From assembly GCA_034412795.1 (NCBI GenBank), contig DAOUMD010000175.1, forward strand, positions 62,001-126,000: a DNA stretch of 64,000 nucleotides. The letters are read 5' to 3'. Every line of letters starts with the position of its first letter. The stretch's first letter is position 1. Of this stretch, positions 8,534 through 17,643 are shown piece by piece. The notes below the pieces were generated by a model, which worked only from the letters and a program-made list of their open reading frames with translations, did no database searches and was not told the origin of the DNA. This DNA is from JAUVPY01 sp034412795. Its GTDB lineage: Bacteria > Chloroflexota > Anaerolineae > 4572-78 > NAK82. A program made the translations under genes and the position numbers.

Positions 8534-11518
8534 TTAATAATACTGCTTAATGTAGCCATAGGCTTTGATGAACAACTCTTGATCCTGGTGGAGCTTGTAC
8601 TTGAACAAGGTCTTGCGCAATGCTTTCTTGACCTCGCGCTCGCCGGCGCTGGTGGTCTGCCAGTCAGGGAAGCGAACGCGGCGCACGATCTCGTCAATGT
8701 CGTTGACGATACGCTCCACGATGATGGGGGTGTCCTCGTGGCGCACTTCTTCAAAGAGTTCGGTGAGGGCCGCTATGCCGCGATCCTCGTCCTCTTCGGG
8801 CGGCACGTATTTCTCTATGTGCACCAGCTCGGCGGCCAGATCAAGCAGTTGTTTGAGGAATTCGATGCTGTGCAGTTGACCCCGTTCATGGCGCTCCTTG
8901 AGGGCTTCCAGCCGCTCGGACAAGGCGCGGAAGCGGGGATCGCCCATATGTTTGCGCAGCCGACGCGCCACCTTGATCTCGATCTCTTTGGCCTTTTTGC
9001 GAGGGTCGGGCGTACCCAGCACCGCTTCGAGCAGTTCGGCGTCGAGCACGATTTCGTCCAGGTCGTCGTGCACGGCTTCGACGTGCACGTGCTGGTGGAT
9101 GAGCTCCACAGTCTTGGCCCCCAACGCGTGCCAGATGAGTTGGCCGTCGCCAGTGGTGGGCTGTACCGAGACGTATACTTGCGAAAGCCAGCGATAATCG
9201 GCCTCGTAATCGCCCAGGATGGGATCGGGCGACAGGGCCTCCCACAGCTTGGAGAGGTAGCTGTAGTCGACGGCGAAGGCATCGCGCACGTCGTTGTTGG
9301 GCAGGCATTCCTGGGCGGCGATCAGACCTTCGTAGCCGCCAGCGGCGCGGTCCACGCCGGGGAAGTAGGCCAGGCATGTCTGCATGGCCCCCGGCAGTTT
9401 GGTCTTGAGGTTTGCGATGTCGGACACCACCTGGCGAAAACCTTCTTCGTCGAATTCCAGCGACTTGGCCACGTCGTCAAAGACGCCCAGATAATCCACG
9501 ATCAGGCCGTGGGTCTTCGCCTCGCCGTAGGTGCGGTTGGTGCGGGCTATGGCCTGCAGCAGGGTATGGTCGCGCATAGGTTTGTCCAGGTACATGGCTT
9601 GCAAGATGGGCGCGTCAAAGCCGGTGAGGAGCTTGGCGGTGACGACCAGGATTTGCAGGGGGTCGTTGGGATCGCGGAAACGGTCGAGTAAGGCCTCTTC
9701 GGCGTCGCGACCACGCCGGTAGGGCCGGTAGCGCTGGTCCTCGCGCTCCTTGCCCGATACCGAAATGACGATTTCGCTGGCTTCCGACGGGAGGTGCTGG
9801 TCCAGGGCGGCTTTGTAGAGCAGGCAGCTTTCCTGGTCAAAGGTGACGACCATGCCTTTGAAGCCGTTGGGCTGCACCTTGTCCTGAAAATGGGCCGCGA
9901 TGTCGGCGCAGATCTTGTCGACCCGTTCCGGCACTTTGACCAGGACCGACATCTTGGAGGCCATACGGGTCAGGTGCTCCCGGTCCAGGTCGGTGAGACT
10001 GCCGGTCAATTCTGCATAAGCCTCGTCGATGGCCTCTTTGTCTATGTGCAGGTCGATGAGGCGCGGTTCGAAGTGCAAAGGGAGGGTGGCCCCATCGCGG
10101 ATCGATTCCTCAAAGCCATAGCGGCTCATGTAGCCGCGTTCGTCCTCATCCGCGCCAAAGGCGTAAAAGGTGTTGCGGTCGCGGCGGTTGATGGGCGTAC
10201 CGGTCAGCCCGAACAAAAAGGCGTTGGGCAGCGCGGCCCGCATCTTCATGCCCAGGTCGCCCTCCTGGGTGCGGTGCGCCTCGTCGACCAAAACGATGAT
10301 GTTGGCGCGCTGGTTGAGCACGCCTTCGGCCTCGCCGAATTTGAAGATGGTGGTGATGATGACCTTACGAATGTCCTGCTGCAACAGCCGTTCCAGCTCC
10401 TCGCGGGATTCGGCTTTGACCAGGTTGGGGATGTCGGAGGCGTGGAAGGTGGCGCTGATCTGGGCGTCGAGGTCGATGCGATCCACCACGATGAGCACCG
10501 CCGGGTTGCGCAGGGCTGGCTGGAGACGCAGCTTTTGGGCGGCAAAGACCATGAGCAGCGATTTGCCCGAGCCCTGAAAGTGCCAGATGAGGCCCTTGCG
10601 CGGCCAGCCAGCCAGCACGCGCTGGACGATCTTGTTGGCGGCTTCGTATTGCTGGTAGCGGCAGACGATCTTGAGGCGGCGTTTCTTCTTGTCGGTGGCA
10701 AACAGGGTGAAGTGGGCCAGGATGTCGAGCACGACGCTGGGGCGCAGCAAGGATTGCACAGTTTGTCTCAGGCCGCCCAATCCAGCCACCGGCCCCACAT
10801 CGTCGGGCCGCCACGGCCCCCAGAGTTCGACCGGCACACCGACGGCGCCGTAATGTAAGTCCTTGCCCTCAGTGGCAACGCTGAAGACGTTGGGGGCAAA
10901 GAGCTCGGGCACGAAACGCTCGTAGTCGTTATGGACCTGCAAGGCGCCATCCAGCCAACTGACGGCATCGCGCACCGGGGTCTTGGCCTCGACCAAGACC
11001 AGGGGAAAGCCGTTGATCAGCAAGACGACGTCGGCGCGGCGCTCGGCGGCCCCGGCGCGAAAGGCATACTGGGTGGTGACCACGTACTGGTTTTGGTCCA
11101 GGTCATCGAAGTCAATGAGCTTGACAGTGACGTGCTCGTAGTTCTCCCCGAAAGGCATGGAGCGGTCGCCGCGCAGCCAGGCGGTGAACTCCTCGTTGGC
11201 GCGGATGAGGCCGTCGCTGCGCACGCCGAGCACGATGGCGCGCAGCTTGTAGAGGACTTCGTCGGCGCGTTCCGGCTGGGCGGCGATGGCCGGGTTGAGG
11301 CGGATGAGAGCCTGGCGGGCGTATTCCTCGACGAAGACGTCCTGGATGCGGCGGGGGAGCTGCACGGCAGGCACGTAATGCCAGCCGAGCCCAACCTTGG
11401 CACGGCCGGCGACGACGTAGGCGACCGGCGCTTCGGCCACCCGGTCAGCGAAAGGTTGGGCCCCGCAGAGCAGGTCGCGGAGGAAGGCTTCGACGGTGTT
11501 GGCTTCGTTGAACGTCAT
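8534..11518 (-). CDS. hsdR: Type I restriction enzyme, R subunit (HsdR)
   Basis: 994 residues. HsdR cuts DNA after ATP-driven translocation when it joins the HsdM/HsdS methylase. Seen in order: N-terminal PD-(D/E)xK nuclease domain with Asp163 in RRADVVLL and Glu177/Lys179 in VEAKTP; a Walker A site GSGKS at 316-320 within HFQGSGKS; the DEAH box at 412-415 followed by RTQ; GLTGTP motif III near 435; later helicase motifs (GFDAPILQAMYLD, QAIARTNRTY); and a helical C-terminal part (ELVHIEKYV). Length and order are normal for the family and all catalytic residues are present. Its ATG overlaps the hsdS stop codon (ATGA) behind GGAGGGGGAG, so the two genes are translationally coupled. Confidence 0.96.
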   Translation of the reverse strand: MTFNEANTVEAFLRDLLCGAQPFADRVAEAPVAYVVAGRAKVGLGWHYVPAVQLPRRIQDVFVEEYARQALIRLNPAIAAQPERADEVLYKLRAIVLGVRSDGLIRANEEFTAWLRGDRSMPFGENYEHVTVKLIDFDDLDQNQYVVTTQYAFRAGAAERRADVVLLINGFPLVLVEAKTPVRDAVSWLDGALQVHNDYERFVPELFAPNVFSVATEGKDLHYGAVGVPVELWGPWRPDDVGPVAGLGGLRQTVQSLLRPSVVLDILAHFTLFATDKKKRRLKIVCRYQQYEAANKIVQRVLAGWPRKGLIWHFQGSGKSLLMVFAAQKLRLQPALRNPAVLIVVDRIDLDAQISATFHASDIPNLVKAESREELERLLQQDIRKVIITTIFKFGEAEGVLNQRANIIVLVDEAHRTQEGDLGMKMRAALPNAFLFGLTGTPINRRDRNTFYAFGADEDERGYMSRYGFEESIRDGATLPLHFEPRLIDLHIDKEAIDEAYAELTGSLTDLDREHLTRMASKMSVLVKVPERVDKICADIAAHFQDKVQPNGFKGMVVTFDQESCLLYKAALDQHLPSEASEIVISVSGKEREDQRYRPYRRGRDAEEALLDRFRDPNDPLQILVVTAKLLTGFDAPILQAMYLDKPMRDHTLLQAIARTNRTYGEAKTHGLIVDYLGVFDDVAKSLEFDEEGFRQVVSDIANLKTKLPGAMQTCLAYFPGVDRAAGGYEGLIAAQECLPNNDVRDAFAVDYSYLSKLWEALSPDPILGDYEADYRWLSQVYVSVQPTTGDGQLIWHALGAKTVELIHQHVHVEAVHDDLDEIVLDAELLEAVLGTPDPRKKAKEIEIKVARRLRKHMGDPRFRALSERLEALKERHERGQLHSIEFLKQLLDLAAELVHIEKYVPPEEDEDRGIAALTELFEEVRHEDTPIIVERIVNDIDEIVRRVRFPDWQTTSAGEREVKKALRKTLFKYKLHQDQELFIKAYGYIKQYY

Positions 11519-12696
11519 AACTCCCCCTCCAAGACACGACTTAGTAGAGTTCTGTGGATTTCCTTAGCATTCCTGTATCTACTCTGTGTAGTTAGGATGG
11601 ATTGTCTGATCTGAGATAGTTGATCCGATACGATGTCTTGTCTTTGCCGATCAACTAGTGGTACCTTCACCTTTTTCAATTCTCCAATGTTAATACCTCG
11701 CACAGCCATCCCCGTGGAGCGAGATATTATCTGACGTTGAACGTATACGCTTTCCATCATAAATCTTATGTAATCGTGATTCACAGACTTGAGCAATGAA
11801 AGTCGGGCTGTGTCTTGCGTAATATTTGCGCCGTGAAGGCTTGATGGAACGAACGTCAACCTACCAATTGTACCTCTGATGGATATCAGCATATCTCCAG
11901 CTTCCAGTCGTGAACGTCTATATTCTGCATCTATGTCAGGAGAAGTGAGGAGTAGCCCATTCTCCTCAACCTCTCCGTTTGGATAGTCTTTCACTTTGAT
12001 GACAGGAATCCCTCCAGGATATCCCGTTCCCGGTTTCAAGATGCCATATGTGATGGGTTTATCTCTCCTAACAAGTTGTTCAACGCTGACCGTAGTTCCC
12101 TGTTTCGCAGCCAGCTCTGCCACGCTTTCAACAGCTGCTTGAAGCAGAACTTCTGTCGAGTGAAGGGCCTCCAAAGCATAATGAACTGATGCTTCACTTG
12201 CATTTAGCATCTCTGCAAGCCGCAGTTGCTCCGCCAGCGGCGGTAGGGCGAAATCGTATTGGGCAAGGTCGGAGAAGTTGATGTAGGGGTTGACCGAGCC
12301 TTTTGAGTTTTTGATGGAATAAGCGTGAAACGCTTCTGTTTGCATGATGAAGGGCAGCAATTCCGGCAGAAGCACGGTCGAGTCTTTGGATTCCAACACA
12401 AAGGTCGTGTTGGCGCAGATACCTTCAAAGTCGGGCACGGCCACTTTGCGCAGGTAGGTTCGACGAGAGCCGTAGAGCACCTGCCCGGGCTTGAAGCGCA
12501 TATGGAAGGCCGGCCCCAGGTAGTCGTCGTTGATTTCACCCCAACGCCGGATGCGCAAGTCATCGGTGTCCATATGCTCACCGGCGATATAACGGTTTAG
12601 CCCAGAAGTCTTCGCGTCGACCTTGTCCTTCACCTGCTGGACGACATCGCCGAACCTGACCTTGGTCCAAGTGGGTTGTGATGAACAATTCTCCAC
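11515..12696 (-). CDS. hsdS: Type I restriction enzyme, specificity subunit (HsdS)
   Basis: About 393 residues. HsdS carries two target recognition domains (TRDs) separated by long helices and sets the DNA site for modification and cutting. Seen: first TRD from TKVRFGDVVQQVKDK to about residue 160 (typical GSRRTYLRKVAVPDFEG), a helical spacer rich in Leu/Ala/Glu (LAEMLNASEASVHYALEAL), the second TRD (KPITYGILKPG, GDMLISIRGTIGRLTFV) and a second spacer at the C-terminus. The open frame extends to 12792 inside the phosphatase gene; GTG 12696 is chosen as the first plausible start beyond that gene, with AAGGAG some 16 bases upstream, which is rather far. One hsdS serves two hsdM genes here. Confidence 0.9.
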   Translation of the reverse strand: MENCSSQPTWTKVRFGDVVQQVKDKVDAKTSGLNRYIAGEHMDTDDLRIRRWGEINDDYLGPAFHMRFKPGQVLYGSRRTYLRKVAVPDFEGICANTTFVLESKDSTVLLPELLPFIMQTEAFHAYSIKNSKGSVNPYINFSDLAQYDFALPPLAEQLRLAEMLNASEASVHYALEALHSTEVLLQAAVESVAELAAKQGTTVSVEQLVRRDKPITYGILKPGTGYPGGIPVIKVKDYPNGEVEENGLLLTSPDIDAEYRRSRLEAGDMLISIRGTIGRLTFVPSSLHGANITQDTARLSLLKSVNHDYIRFMMESVYVQRQIISRSTGMAVRGINIGELKKVKVPLVDRQRQDIVSDQLSQIRQSILTTQSRYRNAKEIHRTLLSRVLEGEL

Positions 12697-12734
12697 GGCG
12701 GCTGTTACCTGACTCCTTGAGTGAGCACTCCCTG

Positions 12735-13586
12735 TCACGATGCGCGTGCACCGGCTGCGGTACCCACAATGCGTGAGACAATTGCCCGCCAACCGAGCGG
12801 GCCAATGCCGGGCTCGCGTTCAATGCGGTCATTGTCCGTCTCAATCCATGTGCCGTCGGGCTTCTGTACCAGATAGCCCTGATGGACCGCTTCAAGCATG
12901 GGCAAGTCGTTTTTCCCGTCGCCCAGCCCATATGCGTGCACGGCACCGAATTTGTAGCCGTAGAATTCAAGGAGCATCCTGGTGGCTCGGCCCTTGTCCG
13001 TTTCTGATCCCGTGATCGTGAGATATTTCGTGCCTTGTGTGCATTGGAGGCCGGCCAGGGCAAGGAGCCTCTTGAACTGCTTGAACGCTTCAGATTGGAA
13101 ATCGCCGGAGAGAAGCGTCGAGCTATACTCCCGCTCTTTTGCCCTGCGCGCAGCCTGTAAATCAGGCAAACCGGTCTCCTCGCGGACCTCTTCTGGCGGA
13201 AGCTCTTCAAGTCTCTTGAGTTGGACACCGGTCGCCTGTTGCGCCTTTGTAACCAGTTCGTTCAAATCTCCATAGCGTATTCCGAGTTCGATGATCAGGA
13301 ATGCCTCGGTTTCCCGGTCGAACGCAAACTCGAACGGGAAATAGTGCTTGGGTATCACTATTGCACTACCGTTCTCCACAATGAACGGATCAGCTATGTC
13401 TAGGGCAGCGCGATAATACTCCTGCTCTGTTCTAGTCTTCGAGGAACAGAAAACCAACGGGATGCCGGCAGCTACGAGATTGCCAACAGAAGACTGGACC
13501 TGGTGGTACGTATAGGTCTTGTGTTCCAGCAAAGTGCCATCCAAGTCGGTGAAAACAATCGGCTTTGGTAGGCTCTGATCGGTCAT
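12735..13586 (-). CDS. HAD-IIB phosphatase, mannosyl-3-phosphoglycerate phosphatase-like
   Basis: 283 residues. HAD motif I is FTDLDGTLL with Asp14 (nucleophile) and Asp16; motif II CSSKTRTEQEYY and motif IV GLGDGKNDLPML are in place, with a C2B cap between. The SSKTR and ENGSAI stretches are characteristic of mannosyl-3-phosphoglycerate phosphatase (MpgP), which makes the compatible solute mannosylglycerate; glucosyl-3-phosphoglycerate or sucrose-phosphate phosphatases are close alternatives. No matching synthase is in the window. Oddly, the gene sits inside the restriction operon, 6 bases after the unknown membrane protein and just before hsdS, with no clear ribosome site of its own. Confidence 0.8.
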   Translation of the reverse strand: MTDQSLPKPIVFTDLDGTLLEHKTYTYHQVQSSVGNLVAAGIPLVFCSSKTRTEQEYYRAALDIADPFIVENGSAIVIPKHYFPFEFAFDRETEAFLIIELGIRYGDLNELVTKAQQATGVQLKRLEELPPEEVREETGLPDLQAARRAKEREYSSTLLSGDFQSEAFKQFKRLLALAGLQCTQGTKYLTITGSETDKGRATRMLLEFYGYKFGAVHAYGLGDGKNDLPMLEAVHQGYLVQKPDGTWIETDNDRIEREPGIGPLGWRAIVSRIVGTAAGARAS

Positions 13587-13592
13587 AGTTGC

Positions 13593-14537
13593 TCAGAAGT
13601 GTCTGTGAATGGTCACCCAGTCGCTATCCTGCCATTCGCGATTTATATAGTATGAAAGGGACTCGGTACCAGTTCTGGCAGCGCAGGAAATGACATAAGC
13701 GAAGTCCCGATCAGCCGCTTTGTCCAGAATCTCTTGCCAGTTCATCATCAAGTATTCAACAGAAGCCGCTGTACCTCTAATCCCCGAACCGCCAAGATAA
13801 AGAATTGCGCGACCATTATCGGTGAAACGTTCGATAATTCCCAGATTCGCGTTTTGTTTTGGGGGAAACATATCTTGTCCTGATCCGTCAAGGATAAATG
13901 CCGTGTGCTTGTCTTTGTCCACACGCCCAAGCCGTACCTGACATGCTTCTTTGCCATAACAGAAATAGAAAGTGGCATGGTTGGCCCGAGGCCCGCCGAT
14001 AAGAATGAGTGAGCCGGGTGCGAACTCCTCGACTTTGTCAGGACATATATCAAAGTTGATCTTGATACGGTTTGTTCTTGGCTCAAGGCGGTGCAACTGT
14101 GACTGAAGATTCACTGGTAACCGTTCGATCCAGGCCGGGCGGGAAAGAAAACTCTGCAAACGAAGGAACTCAAACATCTCTACGGCCGCAACAGCCTTAA
14201 ACGGCTTGGGCGTGAATGCCTGTAGATCGGCCTTTAGGAGTAAGTCTTCTTGCTCCTGGACACTCGCTATGCGTTCCAAAGACGTAAGCGAATCCCTTGC
14301 GTTTGGGGGTATTTCGATCCTGGGAAGCGTGGTCGCGAATGCATGTCTGGACAAATAGACGGTGACTTCTGGCTTTTCCGGATTGAGTCCAAGAAGCCTT
14401 ATCAATCTCGACCGCCTGCTCACAATCCAACGCCGGGCAACGATGTACACGAGACCAAGTAGCAGCAAGAACCATACCGCACTGCCGACCGTACTGGCGA
14501 GTACGCCGAGACCGAGATCACACCAAAATTCGTTCAA
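13593..14537 (-). CDS. Membrane-anchored protein of unknown function inside the hsd operon
   Basis: 314 residues. One N-terminal hydrophobic helix (about 15-35) is followed by RRWIVSRRSRLIR, which by the positive-inside rule puts the rest in the cytoplasm. The soluble part has a strand-loop ILIGGPRANHATFYF near residue 178 and a Gly-rich LYLGGSGIRGTAASVEYLM near 260; this pattern suggests a nucleotide- or ligand-binding Rossmann-like domain, but no family was recognised. The start is TTG 14537, well placed behind GGAGGTGAT. The gene follows hsdM by about 30 bases and precedes the MpgP-like gene by 6, so it is expressed with the restriction system and could be a sensor or regulatory partner (inference). 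Confidence 0.75.
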   Translation of the reverse strand: MNEFWCDLGLGVLASTVGSAVWFLLLLGLVYIVARRWIVSRRSRLIRLLGLNPEKPEVTVYLSRHAFATTLPRIEIPPNARDSLTSLERIASVQEQEDLLLKADLQAFTPKPFKAVAAVEMFEFLRLQSFLSRPAWIERLPVNLQSQLHRLEPRTNRIKINFDICPDKVEEFAPGSLILIGGPRANHATFYFCYGKEACQVRLGRVDKDKHTAFILDGSGQDMFPPKQNANLGIIERFTDNGRAILYLGGSGIRGTAASVEYLMMNWQEILDKAADRDFAYVISCAARTGTESLSYYINREWQDSDWVTIHRHF

Positions 14538-14567
14538 TTTATCACCTCCCTCATAACTCTGACCACT

Positions 14568-16067
14568 TCAGCTTCCTGGAAGCTCTAAAGCTTCCAGGAA
14601 GCTGACCAGGTCGTCCATCTCCTGCCAGAACAGCCGCCCGCTCTGCTCCCACTCGACCCACAGCTCCGGCAAGGAGCGATTTTCGCCGTCGTCGTCCCCT
14701 TCCACCACTCGCTTGACATAAAGCGGGATGGAGAGGCTGTAACCCTGGGCGGCGATTTCTTCTTGGCTGGCAGCCCGCGCGAAATTCGGCTCGGCGCCGA
14801 AATCGCGGCAGGCGTCCAGGATGCGGGCCTGGTGCTCGGGCTTGAGGAAGCTCTGCGCCCGCTCGCGGGCCACCTGGTTGACGGCATCGACGAACAGGAT
14901 GCGTCCCCGGCGCTCGGGCCGTTTCTGAGCGCGGCAGACCACCACGCAGGCCTCCATAGGTGAATTGTAGAAGAGGTTCGGCCCCAGGCCCAGCACGCAC
15001 TCCACCAAGTCGGCCTCGACCAGCCTTTGGCGCATCGCGGCCTCCTCCTTGCGAAAGAGCACCCCGTGGGGGAAGAGAATGGCGCAGCGGCCTGTCCGGG
15101 GGTCCAGACTGGCCAGGATGTGCTGGAAGAAGGCGTAATCGGCCCGGCCCTGGGGCGGCGTGCCCAAAAAGTTGCGGCCCCAGGGGTCGCTCGCCCAGGC
15201 GTCGCGGTTCCACTGCTTTATGGAGTAGGGGGGATTGGCCAGCACCACGTCGAAGGTGCGCAGCCGGTCGCGCTGGGTGAAGGCCGGGCGTTCCAGCGTG
15301 TCGCCGCGCACGATGGCGAAATCTTCCACACCGTGCAGCACCAGGTTCATGCGCGCGATGGCGGCCGTCATGTGGTTGCGCTCCTGGCCGTAGAGGCGTA
15401 GCGTGCGGTGCTCCCCGCCGCCGCGCTTGACCTCGTCCAGGGCGGAGATGAGCATGCCACCCGTGCCGCAGGTGGGGTCGTAGATGCTCTCACCCGGCTG
15501 GGGTTGGAGCATGTGGGCCATCAGGTACACTACGGTGCGGTTGGTGTAAAACTCTTGCGCCGTGTGACCGCTGTCGTCGGCAAACCGCTTGATCAGGTAC
15601 TCGTAAGCGTTGCCCAACTCGTCCTCCGGCACGGCGGCCAGCGAAAGGGCGTGAGCGGAGAAGTGCTCCAGCAGATTCTTGAGGGTGGCGTCGGGCAGGC
15701 GCGCCTTGTTGGTCCAGGGGGCGTCGCCGAAGATGCCGTCCAGGCGGTCGGGGTTGGCAGCCTCGATGGCGCGCATGGCGTCCTGGATAGCGCGGCCCAC
15801 GTCTTTCGGCGTGGCCCGCACCTCGTTCCAGTGGGCGCCCTCGGGGATAACGAAGCGATCGTCCGCGGTATCGCGGGCATAGGCTTCGTCCTGGGAGTAG
15901 GAGAAAGCCTCGGCGTATTCCTCATCCCACACGTCGGAGAGGCGCTTGTAGAACAGGAGTGGAAAGACGTACTGTTTGTAGTCGCCGGCATCCACCAGGC
16001 CGCGCAGGATGGTGGCCGCGCCCCATAGGTAGGACTCTAGTTCCTGTTGGGTCAGGCGCTCAGGCAT
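14568..16067 (-). CDS. hsdM: Type I restriction enzyme, M subunit, second copy (HsdM)
   Basis: About 499 residues. N6-adenine methylase subunit: N-terminal helical HsdM_N domain (LESYLWGAATILRG), SAM-binding motif I DPTCGTGGM near residue 200, and catalytic motif IV NPPY within VLANPPYSI near 280. All key residues are present. ATG 16067 is chosen because GGAGG lies 8 bases before it; it overlaps the end of the first hsdM by 8 bases, so the two are translationally coupled. It is a diverged homologue of its neighbour rather than a recent duplicate: motif wording differs (DPTCGTGGM against DPACGTGGM, NPPY against NPPF), as does the C-terminal region. Confidence 0.94.
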   Translation of the reverse strand: MPERLTQQELESYLWGAATILRGLVDAGDYKQYVFPLLFYKRLSDVWDEEYAEAFSYSQDEAYARDTADDRFVIPEGAHWNEVRATPKDVGRAIQDAMRAIEAANPDRLDGIFGDAPWTNKARLPDATLKNLLEHFSAHALSLAAVPEDELGNAYEYLIKRFADDSGHTAQEFYTNRTVVYLMAHMLQPQPGESIYDPTCGTGGMLISALDEVKRGGGEHRTLRLYGQERNHMTAAIARMNLVLHGVEDFAIVRGDTLERPAFTQRDRLRTFDVVLANPPYSIKQWNRDAWASDPWGRNFLGTPPQGRADYAFFQHILASLDPRTGRCAILFPHGVLFRKEEAAMRQRLVEADLVECVLGLGPNLFYNSPMEACVVVCRAQKRPERRGRILFVDAVNQVARERAQSFLKPEHQARILDACRDFGAEPNFARAASQEEIAAQGYSLSIPLYVKRVVEGDDDGENRSLPELWVEWEQSGRLFWQEMDDLVSFLEALELPGS

Positions 16068-17643
16068 TGCCCCCACCTCCGTCCTTCCCCCCCTCAGTCC
16101 CCCCCACAGGGGGGGAAGGCGGTAGCCAGCCTCCCTCTTCCATCACCGCGCGCAGGTGGTCTTCGGCCTGGCGAGCGCGGGCCAGCGCGGCCTTAAAATC
16201 GGCGATGGCTTCGGGGAGGGGCGGAATATCCTCGCCGATGGGCGGCAGCACGTAGCGAGAGATGTTGAGGGTCCAGTCCTCTTCTTTGATCTCCTCCACG
16301 GAAACTACGCGCGCCCGGTCCTTGATATCTTCGAAGGCCTTCACCCAGCCGAGGATGGTTGCAGCGTGTTCGGGGTCTAGGTAGTTCTGCGCCCGCCCCT
16401 TGCGGAATAGCGACGAGGCGTCGACGATGAGTACCTGCCCGGCGCGGGTGGCGTGCACTGCAAGCCCTGGGTCCTTGCGGCGACGCAGGACCAGGATGCA
16501 AGCGGCCAGCCCGGTGCCGTAAAAGAGGTTGGGCGCCAAGCCGATGACGGCCTCGATCAAGTCCATCTCCAGCAGCTTGCGCCGGATACGGCCCTCGACG
16601 CCACCTCGAAACAGCGCGCCCTGGGGCAGCACCACCGCCATGCGGCCCGTGTAGGGGGCCATCGACGTGACCATGTGCTGCACCCAGGCGAAATCGCCGC
16701 TGTTGTCGGAGGGCAGGCCGGCGAAGGCGCGGCCCCAGGGGTCGTTTTCCCAGATCTCGCGCCCCCAGGCCTTGAGGGAAAAGGGCGGATTGGCGATGAC
16801 GCAGTCGAAGGTGGCCAGGCCGCCGGTGCTGGGGTCGGTGAAAACGGGGCTACGCAGCGTGTCGCCGCGCTCGACGGAAAAGTCCTCGATGCCATGCAGG
16901 AGCAGGTTCATGCGGGCCACGGAGGCGGTGGTCAGGTTCTTTTCCTGGCCGTAGAGCTTGCCGAAGAAGGTGCGGGGATCGCCGCTGTTGTCGCGCACGT
17001 GGGCCACCGCCGCCAGCAGCATGCCGCCCGTCCCACAGGCCGGGTCGTAAATGGTCTCGCCCTCCTGGGGATCGAGGATGCTCACCATCAGGCGCACCAC
17101 GCTGCGCGGGGTGTAGAATTCTCCTGCCTTGCGATTGGTGGCGTCGGCGAACTGTTTGATCAGGTACTCGTAAGCGTCGCCGATGACGTCGCTAGCGACG
17201 CGGCTGTTGCCCAACTTGAGGGCGGAAAAGTGCTCGATCAGGTCTTTGAGCAGGGCATCCGGCAGGCGGTCCTTGTTGCTCCACTGGGCATCGCCAAAGA
17301 CGCCGTAAAGGTGCTCCTGGTTGGCGGCCTCAATGCCGCGCATGGCGTTCTGGAGGGCCGTACCCACACTGGCCGGGGTCTCGCGCACCACGTTCCAATG
17401 GCAGTTTTCCGGCACCTGGAAGCGGTGCTCATCGGGGTAATCCTCGCCGTAGGTTTCGACCGTTTCCTGGTACTCTTCATCCCAGACGTCGCAAATGCGC
17501 TTGAAGAAGAGCAGGGGGAGGATGTAGGTTTTCCAGTCAGTGCGGTCCACCGGACTGCCGCGCAGGATATTGGCCGCTTGCCACAGGTGGGATTCGAGTT
17601 CAGATAGGGTGATGGTTGGATGAAGCAAGGGCGGTTGTACCAT
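16060..17643 (-). CDS. hsdM: Type I restriction enzyme, M subunit, first copy (HsdM)
   Basis: 527 residues. Helical N-terminal domain (LESHLWQAANILRG), motif I DPACGTGGM near residue 207, motif IV NPPF within VIANPPFSL near 285. It opens the minus-strand restriction operon; ATGAGG lies 8-13 bases before the ATG. The last 20 residues are a low-complexity Pro/Gly tail (PPSPPVGGTEGG and on) written by a GC-rich palindrome at 16083-16119, not by normal HsdM sequence, so the original stop may have been displaced. HsdM normally works as a dimer with one HsdS; here a second, different HsdM follows immediately, which would allow a mixed dimer. Confidence 0.94.
   Translation of the reverse strand: MVQPPLLHPTITLSELESHLWQAANILRGSPVDRTDWKTYILPLLFFKRICDVWDEEYQETVETYGEDYPDEHRFQVPENCHWNVVRETPASVGTALQNAMRGIEAANQEHLYGVFGDAQWSNKDRLPDALLKDLIEHFSALKLGNSRVASDVIGDAYEYLIKQFADATNRKAGEFYTPRSVVRLMVSILDPQEGETIYDPACGTGGMLLAAVAHVRDNSGDPRTFFGKLYGQEKNLTTASVARMNLLLHGIEDFSVERGDTLRSPVFTDPSTGGLATFDCVIANPPFSLKAWGREIWENDPWGRAFAGLPSDNSGDFAWVQHMVTSMAPYTGRMAVVLPQGALFRGGVEGRIRRKLLEMDLIEAVIGLAPNLFYGTGLAACILVLRRRKDPGLAVHATRAGQVLIVDASSLFRKGRAQNYLDPEHAATILGWVKAFEDIKDRARVVSVEEIKEEDWTLNISRYVLPPIGEDIPPLPEAIADFKAALARARQAEDHLRAVMEEGGWLPPSPPVGGTEGGKDGGGGNA
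16083..16119. repeat. GC-rich palindrome captured in coding sequence
   Basis: Arms CCTTCCCCCCC (16083-16093) and GGGGGGGAAGG (16109-16119) are exact complements. It encodes most of the Pro/Gly tail of the first HsdM. Runs of seven C and seven G make this spot prone to slippage in the cell and in sequencing. Confidence 0.75.

Noticed and set aside
8579..9691. 370-codon plus-strand open frame opposite hsdR
   Set aside because: It mirrors the GC-rich third positions of hsdR, has no ribosome site and gives no protein pattern, while hsdR on the other strand has all its motifs.
9794..10858. 354-codon plus-strand open frame opposite hsdR
   Set aside because: Same reason; it is a shadow of the helicase part of hsdR.
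16453..17607. 384-codon plus-strand open frame opposite the first hsdM
   Set aside because: The minus strand encodes a complete methylase with motifs I and IV; this frame is an antisense shadow.
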